DNA of 55,932 bases from Bacteroidota bacterium (GTDB lineage: Bacteria; Bacteroidota; Ignavibacteria; Kryptoniales; JAKASW01): contig JAJZVO010000025.1 of NCBI GenBank assembly GCA_021845665.1, positions 1 through 55,932 on the forward strand. The letters are read 5' to 3'. Under the pieces are notes generated by a model. That model made no database searches. It was given only the letters and a program-made list of their open reading frames with translations, and was not told the origin of the DNA. Both the position numbers and the translations under genes were made by a program. Within the stretch, counting starts at the first letter, position 1. The number at the start of each line of letters is the position of its first letter. This document shows, piece by piece, positions 44,612 to 54,729 of this stretch.

Positions 44612-45622
44612 ATGAAGATAAAATTCGGCAAATATGAACTCGATAACCCCGTTGCGCTGGCGCCGATGGAGGATGTCACCGACCTCGGCTTCCGGCTGAT
44701 ATGCAAGGAGTTCGGGGCGGACATAGTCTATACCGAGTTCATCAGCTCGGAGGGGCTCATCCGCTCCGCGAGAAAGAGTACTCAGAAGCTCGTCATAAGC
44801 GACAAGGAACGGCCGGTAGGCATCCAGATTTTCGGAGGCGATCCGGCGGTAATGGCCGAGGCCGCAAAGATGGCGGAGGAAGCCGGACCGGATATCATAG
44901 ACATCAACGCCGGCTGTTGGGTGCCCAAGGTGGCACAGCGTGGAGCGGGAGCGGGGCTACTCAAAGATCTTTCCCAGATGCGGGCGATAATACACGCGGT
45001 CAGGAGCGCGGTGTCGGTACCGGTGACGCTGAAGACACGACTCGGCTGGGATTCCAATTCCATCACCATCGCTGAAGTCGCGAAGATATGTGCGGACGAA
45101 GGGCTCTCCGCCCTTACCATCCACGCGCGGACGAGGGCGCAGCATCATGACGGCGACGCAGACTGGGACTGGATAAGACGGGTGAAAGAAACTGCGGAGC
45201 TTCCGATAATCGGGAACGGCGACATACGAACGGGTCAGGACGCGCTTGATATGTTCGTGCAGACAAAATGCGACGGGGTTATGGTGGCGAGAGGCGCGAT
45301 AACGAACCCGTGGATTTTCAGGGATATCAAGGCGCTGCTCAAAGACGGCACACTCCCTTCGACACAAAACCTCCAGGAAAGGGCCGACACCTGTCTTCGT
45401 CATCTGGAGATGGAAATCGAGTTGAAAGGCGAAAGACGAGCGCTGATGGAATTCAGGAAGTACTATCATGGATACTTCCACAGCATTAGAAACGGATCGG
45501 CACTCAGATCGGCGCTTGTGAGGCTTGAAACTCTCGACGAAGTGAGGGAGGCCATAAGCGAATTCGTGGACAGCTCATCCAGTCAGCTCGCAGCCGCGAC
45601 CGAGACACTCACGGACGCTTAA
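44612..45622 (+). CDS. dus: tRNA-dihydrouridine synthase (DusB-like)
   Basis: 336 residues, FMN-dependent TIM barrel: LAPMEDVTDLGFRLIC at the N-terminus, VGIQIFGGDPAVMAEAA, the catalytic cysteine C102 in DINAGCWVPKV, and HARTRAQHHDGDADW and IGNGDIRTGQDALDM for FMN and substrate. Family members reduce uridines in the tRNA D-loop. The residue after the catalytic Cys, usually Pro (GCP), is Trp. It is separated from hisG by 180 bases containing short ATTGGTGGA-like words and no gene. Confidence 0.93.
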   Translation: MKIKFGKYELDNPVALAPMEDVTDLGFRLICKEFGADIVYTEFISSEGLIRSARKSTQKLVISDKERPVGIQIFGGDPAVMAEAAKMAEEAGPDIIDINAGCWVPKVAQRGAGAGLLKDLSQMRAIIHAVRSAVSVPVTLKTRLGWDSNSITIAEVAKICADEGLSALTIHARTRAQHHDGDADWDWIRRVKETAELPIIGNGDIRTGQDALDMFVQTKCDGVMVARGAITNPWIFRDIKALLKDGTLPSTQNLQERADTCLRHLEMEIELKGERRALMEFRKYYHGYFHSIRNGSALRSALVRLETLDEVREAISEFVDSSSSQLAAATETLTDA

Positions 45623-45837
45623 GCCCGCCTCGGACCCCGGTTGTCCTGAGCGCGAATATCCTTTTGTTTAAAACCTAAGCAGAACCTTCCCCCTTCGCTG
45701 CCCCAAAGAAGTCCCAGTAGTATTGCGCTCGTATTGCGCCGGTATAAAGAGGTGGAGCTGCTTTGCGCCATACCAACATTCGACAGCAGAGACGAGCCGG
45801 TGAGACACTCGAAGACCGTCGTTATGAAAGTATAGAA

Positions 45838-45870
45838 GCAAAGGGCTCGATACATATCAAGCCCTTTGCT
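45838..45870 (-). terminator. Intrinsic terminator candidate after the decayed T9SS gene
   Basis: AAAGGGCT (45841-45848) and AGCCCTTT (45861-45868) form an 8-bp stem with a 12-base loop; read on the minus strand the stem is followed by TTTTGCTTC. It lies about 30 bases past the T9SS stop at 45899. The rest of the 45623-45898 gap shows no gene. Confidence 0.5.
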
Positions 45871-45898
45871 CGCAAATATTTTGGGACCATTGATGTGG

Positions 45899-46711
45899 TT
45901 ATTTGAGCAGAAGCATCTTCTTCAAGGAAATGAACTTCCTGCCGTCTGCACCAATCGCCAGGATCCTGTAGAAATAGACTCCACTGGCATAACGTGAGCC
46001 ATCAAATCTCACGCTGTACAAACCCGCATGCTGACTTTCATCCACCAGTGTCGCTACTTCTCTTCCGAGGATGTCATAAATCTCCAACGTTACATGACCG
46101 GCGTTCGGAAGATCGTAACCGATGGTAGTTGTCGGGTTGAAAGGATTCGGATAGTTTTGCATTAGAGCGTACACCCTCGGTATTCCACCGGGCATATCGA
46201 TTCCTAAAATACCTTCTCCGGTGATGAAACGTACGGGTGCTGGGTACGGGCTGATTCCTGCAGTATCGATAGCGCCTACGTGCCAGAAGTAAGTCGTTTT
46301 CACTTCGAGTGTATCCGAGATTTGCACACTCGTGTCTGGCAACGTGGTGTCAACAACGACGCTGGCGAACGTGCTGTCGGAAGCTATTTGAAGTCTGTAC
46401 TTCGTCGCGTAGGTGGAAGGATTCCATGTAAATGTAGGACGCCTTGCGACTCCCGTGCGAAGTGCAGTCGAAGCAAGCGTTGGAGTAAGAGGGATCGAAA
46501 TGATTGTTGTGAATGAGTCCGTCGTCGTAAATGAGCCTCCCCCTGCGGCATTGTAGGCCATGACACGCCAATAATACTTCATGAGATTTTGGAGAGATAT
46601 CACGGCGAAAGAAGTGTCTCTAGTTGTGTCGCTCACAACTACCAAAGGAGAAAAAGAAGGGACTGTTGATATTTCACATATGTATCCCGTGTCAGCGGAC
46701 ACGGGATACAT
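45899..46711 (-). pseudogene. Decayed T9SS cargo gene, C-terminal part (fibronectin III + sorting domain)
   Basis: The 270-residue frame starts inside a fibronectin-III-like domain (SFAVISLQNLMKYYWRVMAY), has a second one (FTWNPSTYATKYRLQIASDS) and ends in a T9SS sorting domain (NYPNPFNPTTTIGYDLP, GSRYASGVYFYRIL, KKMLLLK). No signal peptide or ribosome site precedes it; its apparent ATG lies in a perfect palindrome. Upstream in the same frame the domain continues (LLFPSDNAQSVRADTLTLN) to about 46785. There a frameshift connects it to SAPILVAPGNYAINQTPNL in another frame, which in turn follows two in-frame TAA codons after 46866. It is therefore the 3' end of the broken gene 45899-48157. Confidence 0.75.
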
Positions 46712-46713
46712 AT
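46678..46713. repeat. Perfect 16-bp palindrome inside the decayed T9SS gene
   Basis: ATATGTATCCCGTGTC (46678-46693) and its exact inverse GACACGGGATACATAT (46698-46713) enclose a four-base AGCG loop. It lies within codons of a fibronectin-III-like domain (the TLNMYPVSADTGYICE segment), so it looks like a REP-type palindrome inserted in, or evolved from, coding sequence. Confidence 0.7.
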
Positions 46714-46865
46714 TTAGTGTAAGCGTATCCGCGCGAACGCTTTGTGCATTGTCCGAAGGGAAGAGTAAGATTTGGTGTCTGGTTTATTGCATAGTTACCG
46801 GGTGCAACAAGTATTGGAGCCGAGGGCAGAGCAGGAAGAGAATTGCGGAATTAGACATTGTCGAT

Positions 46866-47423
46866 TTAAATGTCTCCTGACCAGATTGGGGTCGAATCAT
46901 TAAAGTTTCCGATTTGGAATCCGGTCTGTGCGATGACTCCGTGTAGAAGGTCAAAAAGCGGATCGACGGCATAAACCGACTCAAGTGGTATAGACAACGG
47001 GATCCAAACATCTTTAGGAATATCATTGGCATTGAATTGAGTTCCCTTCCATTGCCAATTTATGTCATCCATGGCGAATAGCTGAATTCTGAGATTTGGA
47101 ATGTTTTCAGTGTCAGGAAGGTAAATCCAAAAAGTGATGTATTTTGCTCCTCCGGTACTTAGCTGGGCATCTCCTGGAGTGTTAAAGCCATAGTTTATCT
47201 GGCAATATCCCGATGTACCATGAGTGAAGTTAAGGTGGACTTCCATTACTCCAGCACTATTGCCGCTGGGATCGTGGACTTGTTTGAGTGAATCCGCCGC
47301 ATTGGTCCCTTGAAAGCCATTTGTTCCCGGAAGGACATTTACAAACAGCCCCAGATCGACCGACCGATCGAAGTTCTCAATCGTAAATACTGAATCGAAT
47401 GATGTGAACATAAAATCAGACAT
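46866..47423 (-). pseudogene. Decayed T9SS cargo gene, middle part (jelly-roll-like domain)
   Basis: About 185 residues in frame with the N-terminal part: only the TAG at 47483-47481 separates them, and the bases between (VAGTNLLAGTFGSVPWERP) are open and continue the propeller. The segment (FTSFDSVFTIENFDRSVDLG, AKYITFWIYLPDTENIPNLR, FQIGNFNDSTPIWSGD) resembles a beta-sandwich carbohydrate-binding domain, but I cannot name a family. After ...WSGDI a TAA (46868-46866) interrupts, followed in the same frame by IDNV, another TAA (46853-46851), then FRNSLPALPSAPILVAPG, i.e. the linker to the fibronectin domains. Confidence 0.7.
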
Positions 47424-47480
47424 CGGTCGTTCCCAAGGTACAGAGCCGAAGGTACCTGCTAATAAATTTGTCCCAGCGAC

Positions 47481-48157
47481 CTAGAGGGAATGTACATCCG
47501 AATTAATCAATGCTGTGTTAGCCCCTGTCCATGTAGAGCCGTAATCCGTCGATACTGAGATTCCACTATTTGTTCCCGCAAAGAGCATCGTTCCGCTTCT
47601 TGCCAGAGTGTATATGCTATCGGCAGTTAAGCCGTTATTGACGGCAGTCCAGCTGGTTCCATTATCCGTAGACAAATAGATCCCATTGTCGGTCCCAGCG
47701 AAAAGGTTGCTTCCCAGTGCTGTGAGCGCCTGCACATTTAAGCTACCGAGCGAAAAATCGTCAGCCGTCCACGATTTACCGCTGTCTGAGGAGAGATAAA
47801 CCCCACTGCCGTTCAATGCAAGTGCCTGTACATCGGGTGTGGCAAGCCCGGTGCTTTCTGACGTCCACGTAATGCCATTATCTGTAGAAACGTAAACGCC
47901 GTTTGATGTTCCGGCGAATGTGCCCGAGGCGGTTGAAGCAAATGAGTGGACCCAGGGGCCGTTAAGCTTTGTAGCCGTCCAATTCACTCCGTTGGTTGTC
48001 GATGCAAAAGTTCCGTTTGATGTCCCTGCAAGAATGTTTCCACCGCTGACCTGAAGAGCGATAATAATGCCGCCATTGTCTCCAGTAGGCACCCATTGTG
48101 CATAAGAAGCGAATGGTGACACCAGGAGTACGCCAGCGACGAAAACCGAATCACCAT
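47481..48157 (-). pseudogene. Decayed T9SS cargo gene, N-terminal part (BNR/Ycf48-like propeller)
   Basis: From 48122 the frame encodes about five propeller repeats of the type NGVYVSTDNGITWTSE, NGIYLSTDNGTSWTAV, SGISVSTDYGSTWTGA, as in BNR/sortilin/Ycf48-like proteins, ending at TAG 47483-47481. Upstream in the same frame is a signal-peptide core (VFVAGVLLVSPFASYAQW). The ATG that should begin it (48157, MVIR) is one base out of frame, so the start is also damaged. With the stops and frameshift downstream, the gene 48157-45899 carries at least five lesions and is not functional as annotated. Confidence 0.75.
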
Positions 48158-48182
48158 GATCGAATATGCCGCTCGTGCCCGA

Positions 48183-48698
48183 CTACCCTCGGAGCATCAG
48201 ATCGCAGTACGACTCGTTTATTTCCCTGACGACAAACGGCCCAGCATATCCCTTCAGCCTATCAAGCAGGGCGGCATCGGCTTTCCGACCCGCCTCCGTC
48301 GCTTCGGCAGACACGACTTCAAATTCCAGGAACCTCCCCAACCCGACGACCTCATCGAGATGAAGCCTTGCATTCCGAAGCATAAGAAGGAGCCGCTTCT
48401 TTTCAACGACAACCTTCACTCCCAACGAGCCGGAAAGGAACTCCTTGAGCGACAGGTCTTCGACCGGGAATATGCTGTAATTGCTTTCCATGCCCGAAGA
48501 GGAAGACTCATTCCTTCTGTAGAAGATTAGTTCCGGCTTCTTCTCTTCCGTCTCCCTCAACTTCAGGCGTCCTTCGATCACGTTGAAATAGGTGTCGCGC
48601 TGGTTTAGTGTAGCGACGTACCTCGCACCGTTTTCAATGAATGCCCTTTGAAGCTCCTCCTGCTCTCTGACTTCGGCTTTGAATTCCAGGTTTCTCAA
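48183..48698 (-). CDS. CYTH domain protein (class IV adenylate cyclase-like)
   Basis: 171 residues from the TTG at 48698 (LRNLEFKAEV); the frame stays open to a TTG at 48776, but the added residues are not family-like and the normal CYTH length is 170-190. The N-terminal ExExK-type motif (LEFKAEV), paired basic/acidic strands (DTYFNVIEGRLKLRE, LIFYRR) and LHLDEVVGLGRFLEFEVV form the tunnel lining of CYTH enzymes, which act on triphosphates (thiamine triphosphate, ATP to cAMP or tripolyphosphate). Substrate cannot be predicted. It lies 170 bases downstream of greA on the same strand. Confidence 0.8.
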   Translation of the reverse strand: MRNLEFKAEVREQEELQRAFIENGARYVATLNQRDTYFNVIEGRLKLRETEEKKPELIFYRRNESSSSGMESNYSIFPVEDLSLKEFLSGSLGVKVVVEKKRLLLMLRNARLHLDEVVGLGRFLEFEVVSAEATEAGRKADAALLDRLKGYAGPFVVREINESYCDLMLRG

Positions 48699-48871
48699 TT
48701 CAGGCTCTCGTTCCGAGAAACGGAGATGCGGTTGGATCCCATAGCGGGAGTCGATCTTCTTGATAAAACCTAACAAGCTTCATTGCTTCAATTTGACCGA
48801 GGTAATAGTTCAGTATTTTTTCCAGGCCGCGGGGCGGGGATGGTTCCAAATCCATCGCGGCATCCGGATGG

Positions 48872-49348
48872 TTATCTGCTGATCTCGAGTATTTTGTATT
48901 GCTTCACTCCGGCGGGGACTCTCACGCTGACGACTTCGCCCACCTCTTTTCCCAGAAGACTTTTGCCGATCGGCGAGTCGGTGGAGATTTTTCCCTTCAC
49001 GATATCCGCTTCTTCCGTGGATACGAGCTGGTACTCTATTTTCTTGTTGGCGAGCATGTCCAGCAGCTGGACCTTGCTGAATATGTACACCTTGTCGGTC
49101 CGGACTTCGGTAGGGTCAATCACTCGCGTTCTTGTGAGAGTCTGTTCGAGCTGCGCGATACGAAGCTCAAGCATTTGCATTTCTTCCTTGGCGGCATCGT
49201 ACTCGGAATTTTCCGACAGGTCGCCATGGGCTCTCGCCTCCGCGATTTTGCGTGCGGCCTCCTGCCTCCCATTTGTCTTCATGTCCTTAAGCTGAGCTTC
49301 CAGCTCCGCCAATTTTTCTCTTGTCAAATAGACAAAGTTATTTGACAT
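48872..49348 (-). CDS. greA: Transcription elongation factor GreA
   Basis: 158 residues, standard length. The N-terminal coiled coil (YLTREKLAELEAQLKDM, EARAHGDLSENSEYDAAKE) carries the acidic tip that reaches into the RNA polymerase channel; the C-terminal FKBP-like domain has ISTDSPIGKSLLGKEVGEVV. It rescues backtracked polymerase by stimulating transcript cleavage. AGGAGG lies seven bases before the ATG. Its leader contains a strong terminator-like hairpin. Confidence 0.96.
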   Translation of the reverse strand: MSNNFVYLTREKLAELEAQLKDMKTNGRQEAARKIAEARAHGDLSENSEYDAAKEEMQMLELRIAQLEQTLTRTRVIDPTEVRTDKVYIFSKVQLLDMLANKKIEYQLVSTEEADIVKGKISTDSPIGKSLLGKEVGEVVSVRVPAGVKQYKILEISR

Positions 49349-49377
49349 GGAAACCTCCTAGCTACTTTCTGGTCATT

Positions 49378-49418
49378 AAAACGCAAAAGCCTTCGCGCGC
49401 AGAGCTTGTGGCGAAGGC
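49378..49418 (-). terminator. Intrinsic terminator in the greA leader / after ribBA
   Basis: On the minus strand GCCTTCGC (49418-49411) pairs with GCGAAGGC (49396-49389), followed by TTTTGCGTTTT (49388-49378). It lies 105 bases past the ribBA stop and only 30 bases before the greA ATG. It may end the tgt-yajC-ribBA transcript. Because almost no room for a promoter remains downstream, it may instead attenuate greA. A second short stem, CCCGG-GTTG-CCGGG (49429-49442), lies upstream of it. Confidence 0.65.
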
Positions 49419-49459
49419 ATGCCGCATTCCCCGGCAACCCGGGAGAGAACAGCTTCGTT

Positions 49460-49467
49460 CAAAGATA
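49460..49467 (-). promoter_or_regulatory. Possible greA promoter element
   Basis: TATCTTTG on the minus strand (49467-49460) fits the TAnnTTTG -7 box of Bacteroidota. It lies upstream of the terminator hairpin and would give a leader of about 105 bases. The partner TTTG at -33 is not seen, so this is weak. Confidence 0.2.
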
Positions 49468-49523
49468 ACAAATTAGTTCAACTCGTGGTATACTCTTTTT
49501 CAAAAAAAGATCGCCGCAGTGGG

Positions 49524-50750
49524 TTATTGACAGATGTTCTCGTCTTCCGAGTCGAGTATGAGATGCCCCATCTTGTCCCGTTTGGTCTCGAGGTACTTAT
49601 GATTGACGGCATTGGGCTCAATCTCGATCGGGATCCTTTCGACTACTTCGAGTCCGTACCCTTCCAGGCCGACAATTTTCTTGGGGTTGTTCGTCATCAG
49701 CCTCATCTTCATTATGCCCAGGTCGACGAGAATCTGCGCACCTATGCCGTAGTCGCGAAGATCAGCTTTGAAACCAAGTTTCTCATTTGCTTCAACCGTA
49801 TCGTTTCCGTCATCCTGAAGCCTGTAGGCTTTTATTTTGTTGACGAGGCCGATACCCCGCCCTTCCTGACGCATATACAGGATCACGCCACTCCCTTCCT
49901 TCTCGACCATTTCCATGGCACGATGGAGTTGCTCTCCGCAGTCACATCTGGCGGATCCGAAAACGTCACCGGTAAGGCACTCGGAGTGCACGCGAACAAG
50001 GACAGGTTCGTCACTCTTAATTTCACCTTTCACAAGCGCGAGGTGTTCTTTCTTATCGATGATCCCCTGGTAGAGGTGAAGCTGAAAACTGCCGTATCTG
50101 GTGGGAAGTCTCGTGGTGACAACCTTCTGTACCATTTTCTCGCGCATCGTCCTGTAATGGATGAGGTCCTCGATGGTGACGACATGGAGACCGAATTCCC
50201 GGGCAATTTTCATCAGCTGTGGGACTCTGGACATCGTACCATCATCGTTCATTATCTCGCAAAGTACCCCGGCAGGATAAAGCCCGGCAAGCCTGGCGAG
50301 ATCTATGGCTGCTTCGGTGTGTCCTGAACGCCTCAGGACTCCCTCTTCCATGCCGCGAAGCGGGAAGATGTGCCCCGGCCTTCCGAGATCGGAAGGCCGC
50401 GTCTTAGGCGAAACGAGTGAAAGGACAGTTTTCGCCCTGTCTGCCGCAGATACGCCTGTCGTGGTTCCGTTCAGTACGTCAACGCTTACCGTAAAAGCCG
50501 TCTGGTGAAGTGATGTGTTTTCATCCACCATCGGGTCGAGCTTCAGTTCATTAGTTCGTTCAGGAAGGAGGGCCACACAAATCAGCCCTCTGCCATACCT
50601 AGCGAGAAAATTAACCGACTGCGGGGTCGCCTTCTCCGCCGCGAGGACGAAATCACCTTCGTTCTCACGGTCTTCATCATCGACGACAATAACTATCCTT
50701 CCTTCTCGAATATCCGCTATCGCAGATTCGATACTGTCAAAATCGGACAT
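49524..50750 (-). CDS. ribBA: Bifunctional DHBP synthase / GTP cyclohydrolase II
   Basis: 408 residues. The N-terminal RibB domain has [12 protein letters not shown] and [10 protein letters not shown] (metal and ribulose-5-phosphate binding); the C-terminal RibA domain has the zinc cysteines [28 protein letters not shown] and [10 protein letters not shown]. It produces both precursors of riboflavin: 3,4-dihydroxy-2-butanone 4-phosphate from ribulose 5-phosphate and the pyrimidine from GTP. It follows yajC by four bases; no FMN riboswitch is visible. Complete. Confidence 0.96.
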   Translation of the reverse strand: MSDFDSIESAIADIREGRIVIVVDDEDRENEGDFVLAAEKATPQSVNFLARYGRGLICVALLPERTNELKLDPMVDENTSLHQTAFTVSVDVLNGTTTGVSAADRAKTVLSLVSPKTRPSDLGRPGHIFPLRGMEEGVLRRSGHTEAAIDLARLAGLYPAGVLCEIMNDDGTMSRVPQLMKIAREFGLHVVTIEDLIHYRTMREKMVQKVVTTRLPTRYGSFQLHLYQGIIDKKEHLALVKGEIKSDEPVLVRVHSECLTGDVFGSARCDCGEQLHRAMEMVEKEGSGVILYMRQEGRGIGLVNKIKAYRLQDDGNDTVEANEKLGFKADLRDYGIGAQILVDLGIMKMRLMTNNPKKIVGLEGYGLEVVERIPIEIEPNAVNHKYLETKRDKMGHLILDSEDENICQ

Positions 50751-50754
50751 CTCT

Positions 50755-52223
<1,469 letters not shown>

Positions 52224-52432
52224 TTAAGTCCATATTTGACATTGGTGTCTTTGTCTAAGTTCGTTAGTCTCGACAGGTATGCAATCCGCTTACATGAGAC
52301 TCACGACGACTATGAACACGATATCACCGTAGAAAGAGACAACCAGTAAATCGGGTTGCTGCTGAGCCGGTCTTTTCGACGGCAGCATGCTCATGTCGTG
52401 TCAGAGTACCGCTTATCAGCAGAAGGTTCCGG

Positions 52433-52816
52433 TCAGATGAGACTTGCTATTGCCGACTCTCTGATATTCAGTAGCATTTCAACCGGGAAAGGAATGGTAG
52501 TCGAATAGTAATAGATTACCAGCCGCCCTGTACTCCCAATTGTCTTGAAGATAAGTTCATTTCCTTCAGCACGCACGATACGTATCTTGTCGGCTCCCTG
52601 GTAGACAATGAACCTCCCGCGGACACGAGCAAACGGGACAGGGAGTCCAAGTTTGTTGATGAGAGTCGCTTTGATGATTACCGGCGAAGTGCTCGACGCG
52701 AAGATTTCTTCCGGACTGCTCTTCATCGAGAGGCTTGCCGGGACAAAGACCACTTTGTAACATACAATCGCCAGGAGGACGACGAGCGAGAAAGCCAGAA
52801 CCGATTTCCAATTCAT
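52433..52816 (-). CDS. Small membrane-anchored protein, function unknown
   Basis: 127 residues. One N-terminal membrane helix or uncleaved signal (MNWKSVLAFSLVVLLAIVCY) is followed by a beta-rich domain with IIKATLINKLGLPVPFARVR, which resembles the A/B strands of an Ig-like/invasin-type fold. I recognise no family. It overlaps the amidohydrolase gene by four bases (ATGA), so the two are translated together and may be functionally linked. The 52209-52432 gap downstream holds nothing I can identify. Confidence 0.6.
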   Translation of the reverse strand: MNWKSVLAFSLVVLLAIVCYKVVFVPASLSMKSSPEEIFASSTSPVIIKATLINKLGLPVPFARVRGRFIVYQGADKIRIVRAEGNELIFKTIGSTGRLVIYYYSTTIPFPVEMLLNIRESAIASLI

Positions 52817-54003
52817 AAGTTCACCTTAATTGTCTTACCTTGAGCGTCGGCGGCGAGATATTCCAGGACCTCATCGCCCCTGCCGTCGAAAGGCACGTAG
52901 ACGAGCGCCGCCGCCGTCCCGGGAGAGATACTTCCGAATGTGCTCGCGATTCCGAGAAACTGAGCGGCATCGTATGTGGCCGAGCGAAAGACCTGCTCAG
53001 GAGTTACGACGCTATGGAATTCAGAGTAGAAGGCTGCAATCTCAGAGAACATGTCCAGATCGGGGGAGCTTGCCCGGCTATCGGTCCCGATCAGGACCCT
53101 TAGCCGCTTTTGAAAGAAATTCTCCACAGCGGGCACATGGCCCGACAATTCGCGATTACTTCTGACGCAGACGGCGACGGCGCTTCCGCGCTTGCTCATT
53201 AAATCCAAATCTTTTTCATTCGTGAATACACAGTGCACGCAAAGAGTCCTGTTATCCAGCAATCCGAGCGAGTCGACGTATTCGACGGGCGACATGCCCG
53301 CCGGGTTGAATTGCCACTTCCCGACTCTCTGATTGAGAAGATCAGTCATCCTGCCTGTACCTGACATAACGAATTCGAGTTCATCTGAAGTTTCCGAAAG
53401 ATGGATCGAAGTTACGCTTCCCCGGAGATTGTTGTATAATTTTATGCTCTTCATCAGCGACGGAGAGACGGAATAAGGTGAATGCACGGCAAGAGCGGTC
53501 CGAACATGGCTTTCAACGGAGGCAACCTCGCTCGCCCCCGCGAAGATCTTCCCGGACGAAGACTCGTTTATGCCGATTTGTTCGAACGCGAAGATCTGAT
53601 TGTCGCCGAGCGACCTGTTCAAATCGAAGTCATTGCCGACGTTGACAAAAAATCCCGTTCCACTTTCTTCAGCCTCCCTCTTCGCCCGGTGGCAATCTGG
53701 TCCGACATCGACCGACATCATCGAAAGCCTGGCGTTAACGAGCTTAATCACCCAGTCGACGAAATCGGAATGCTGGAACTGGGTATCCCTGAACGAGGAA
53801 AGCTCAAGGTGAGTATGAGCATTTATCAGGGCAGGACAGATGATCCCGTCAAACTCACGGACGTCTCCATTCTCTGCATTCTTCACCATGTCGCTGAAAT
53901 TTCCGACATCGGTGATTATCCCGTTATCCACGACAACGCCCATGTCGCTATTTATACCGCGGAGGCTGTCGACGACGAATCTCCCGCGAAGGATTGCTCT
54001 CAC
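52813..54003 (-). CDS. Amidohydrolase-superfamily metal-dependent hydrolase
   Basis: 396 residues of the subtype I/III-like amidohydrolase fold: a composite beta-sandwich flanking a TIM barrel. Metal ligands: HTHLE in CPALINAHTHLELSSF, the VHSPYSVSP histidine, IHLSETSDE (HxxE), VHCVF and the aspartate in IGTDSRASSPDLD. This pattern fits the cytosine/S-adenosylhomocysteine/aminofutalosine deaminase group; the exact substrate is not readable. A menaquinone-related aminofutalosine deaminase is one possibility, but no mqn genes are in the window. It is coupled to the small membrane protein that follows. Confidence 0.82.
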   Translation of the reverse strand: MRAILRGRFVVDSLRGINSDMGVVVDNGIITDVGNFSDMVKNAENGDVREFDGIICPALINAHTHLELSSFRDTQFQHSDFVDWVIKLVNARLSMMSVDVGPDCHRAKREAEESGTGFFVNVGNDFDLNRSLGDNQIFAFEQIGINESSSGKIFAGASEVASVESHVRTALAVHSPYSVSPSLMKSIKLYNNLRGSVTSIHLSETSDELEFVMSGTGRMTDLLNQRVGKWQFNPAGMSPVEYVDSLGLLDNRTLCVHCVFTNEKDLDLMSKRGSAVAVCVRSNRELSGHVPAVENFFQKRLRVLIGTDSRASSPDLDMFSEIAAFYSEFHSVVTPEQVFRSATYDAAQFLGIASTFGSISPGTAAALVYVPFDGRGDEVLEYLAADAQGKTIKVNL

Positions 54004-54182
54004 TCATCGAATATATATAAGAATCTACAAAGATTCGGTGCCTGCCGCACCTACTGACGGTGAGCCGATTCCGAATATGCATACGTGCGGAGGTTCAACA
54101 GAGATGAAGTTGGAGGGTGTTCGAAGCTTTCTGATTCCCGTAAGGGACGGAATATCTCCAAACAAATGTAGAGCGCAGGATA

Positions 54183-54339
54183 GAGGATGTCCCAGAAGTA
54201 GTCATCCGATGAATCGTCCGAATGGACCGCTCCGCGAGACGGCTGCTAACAGCACATCGCGATAACTTGGACCCATCTTGCCGGGAAGTGTCTTGAGAGG
54301 CTCCAACTTCAATCGATGTAACTTTTGGGACAGCCTCAA
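54183..54339 (-). repeat. Dispersed element, copy 2 (terminal inverted repeats, MITE-like)
   Basis: Bounded on the minus strand by TTGAGGCTGTCCCAAAAGT (54339-54321) and near-inverse CTTCTGGGACATCCTC (54198-54183). It is homologous to 7849-7973, with conserved blocks in the same order and about 32 extra bases in two insertions of roughly 15 and 21 (multiples of three). The minus strand has an open frame of 97 codons (54388-54095) running through it (VPKVTSIEVGASQ, SRCAVSSR, TIHRMTTSGTSS), alignable to the copy-1 frame. Otherwise 54004-54729 shows no gene. Confidence 0.6.
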
Positions 54340-54729
54340 TATTAGAAGACGCGGGAAATCGAACCGTATTTTTCATAGAGCGTTGCATGACATCGAACAG
54401 GCTAGCCCCGATAAACCCTTCGTTCTATCTTCATCCTTTCGATTCCATGCTCCTTCTGTGTAGCCGGTGTGCAACGGCCGGAAGATACCGGATACAGGGT
54501 GTTCCTGAATGTTTTATTTCATTTCCATTATCCTTAGATTGGCTGACGAAGAAGCGGAGTCGTCAGAAATCTCCGGAACAAGGCAACGATTACCGTCCAA
54601 GGTGCTGCTTTGACGGTGATACGGAGACGACGGGGACCGCTTTCCAACCGCGCCGGGTCGAATCGCCAGGTATTTCACAGCCGGTCCGACTGAGGGCGCT
54701 CGATCACGCAAAAAGGGAGAAGCAAGCAG

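Noticed and set aside
45619-45855. 78-codon minus-strand frame after dus
   Set aside because: No family resemblance or ribosome site; it overlaps the end of dus and the terminator candidate.
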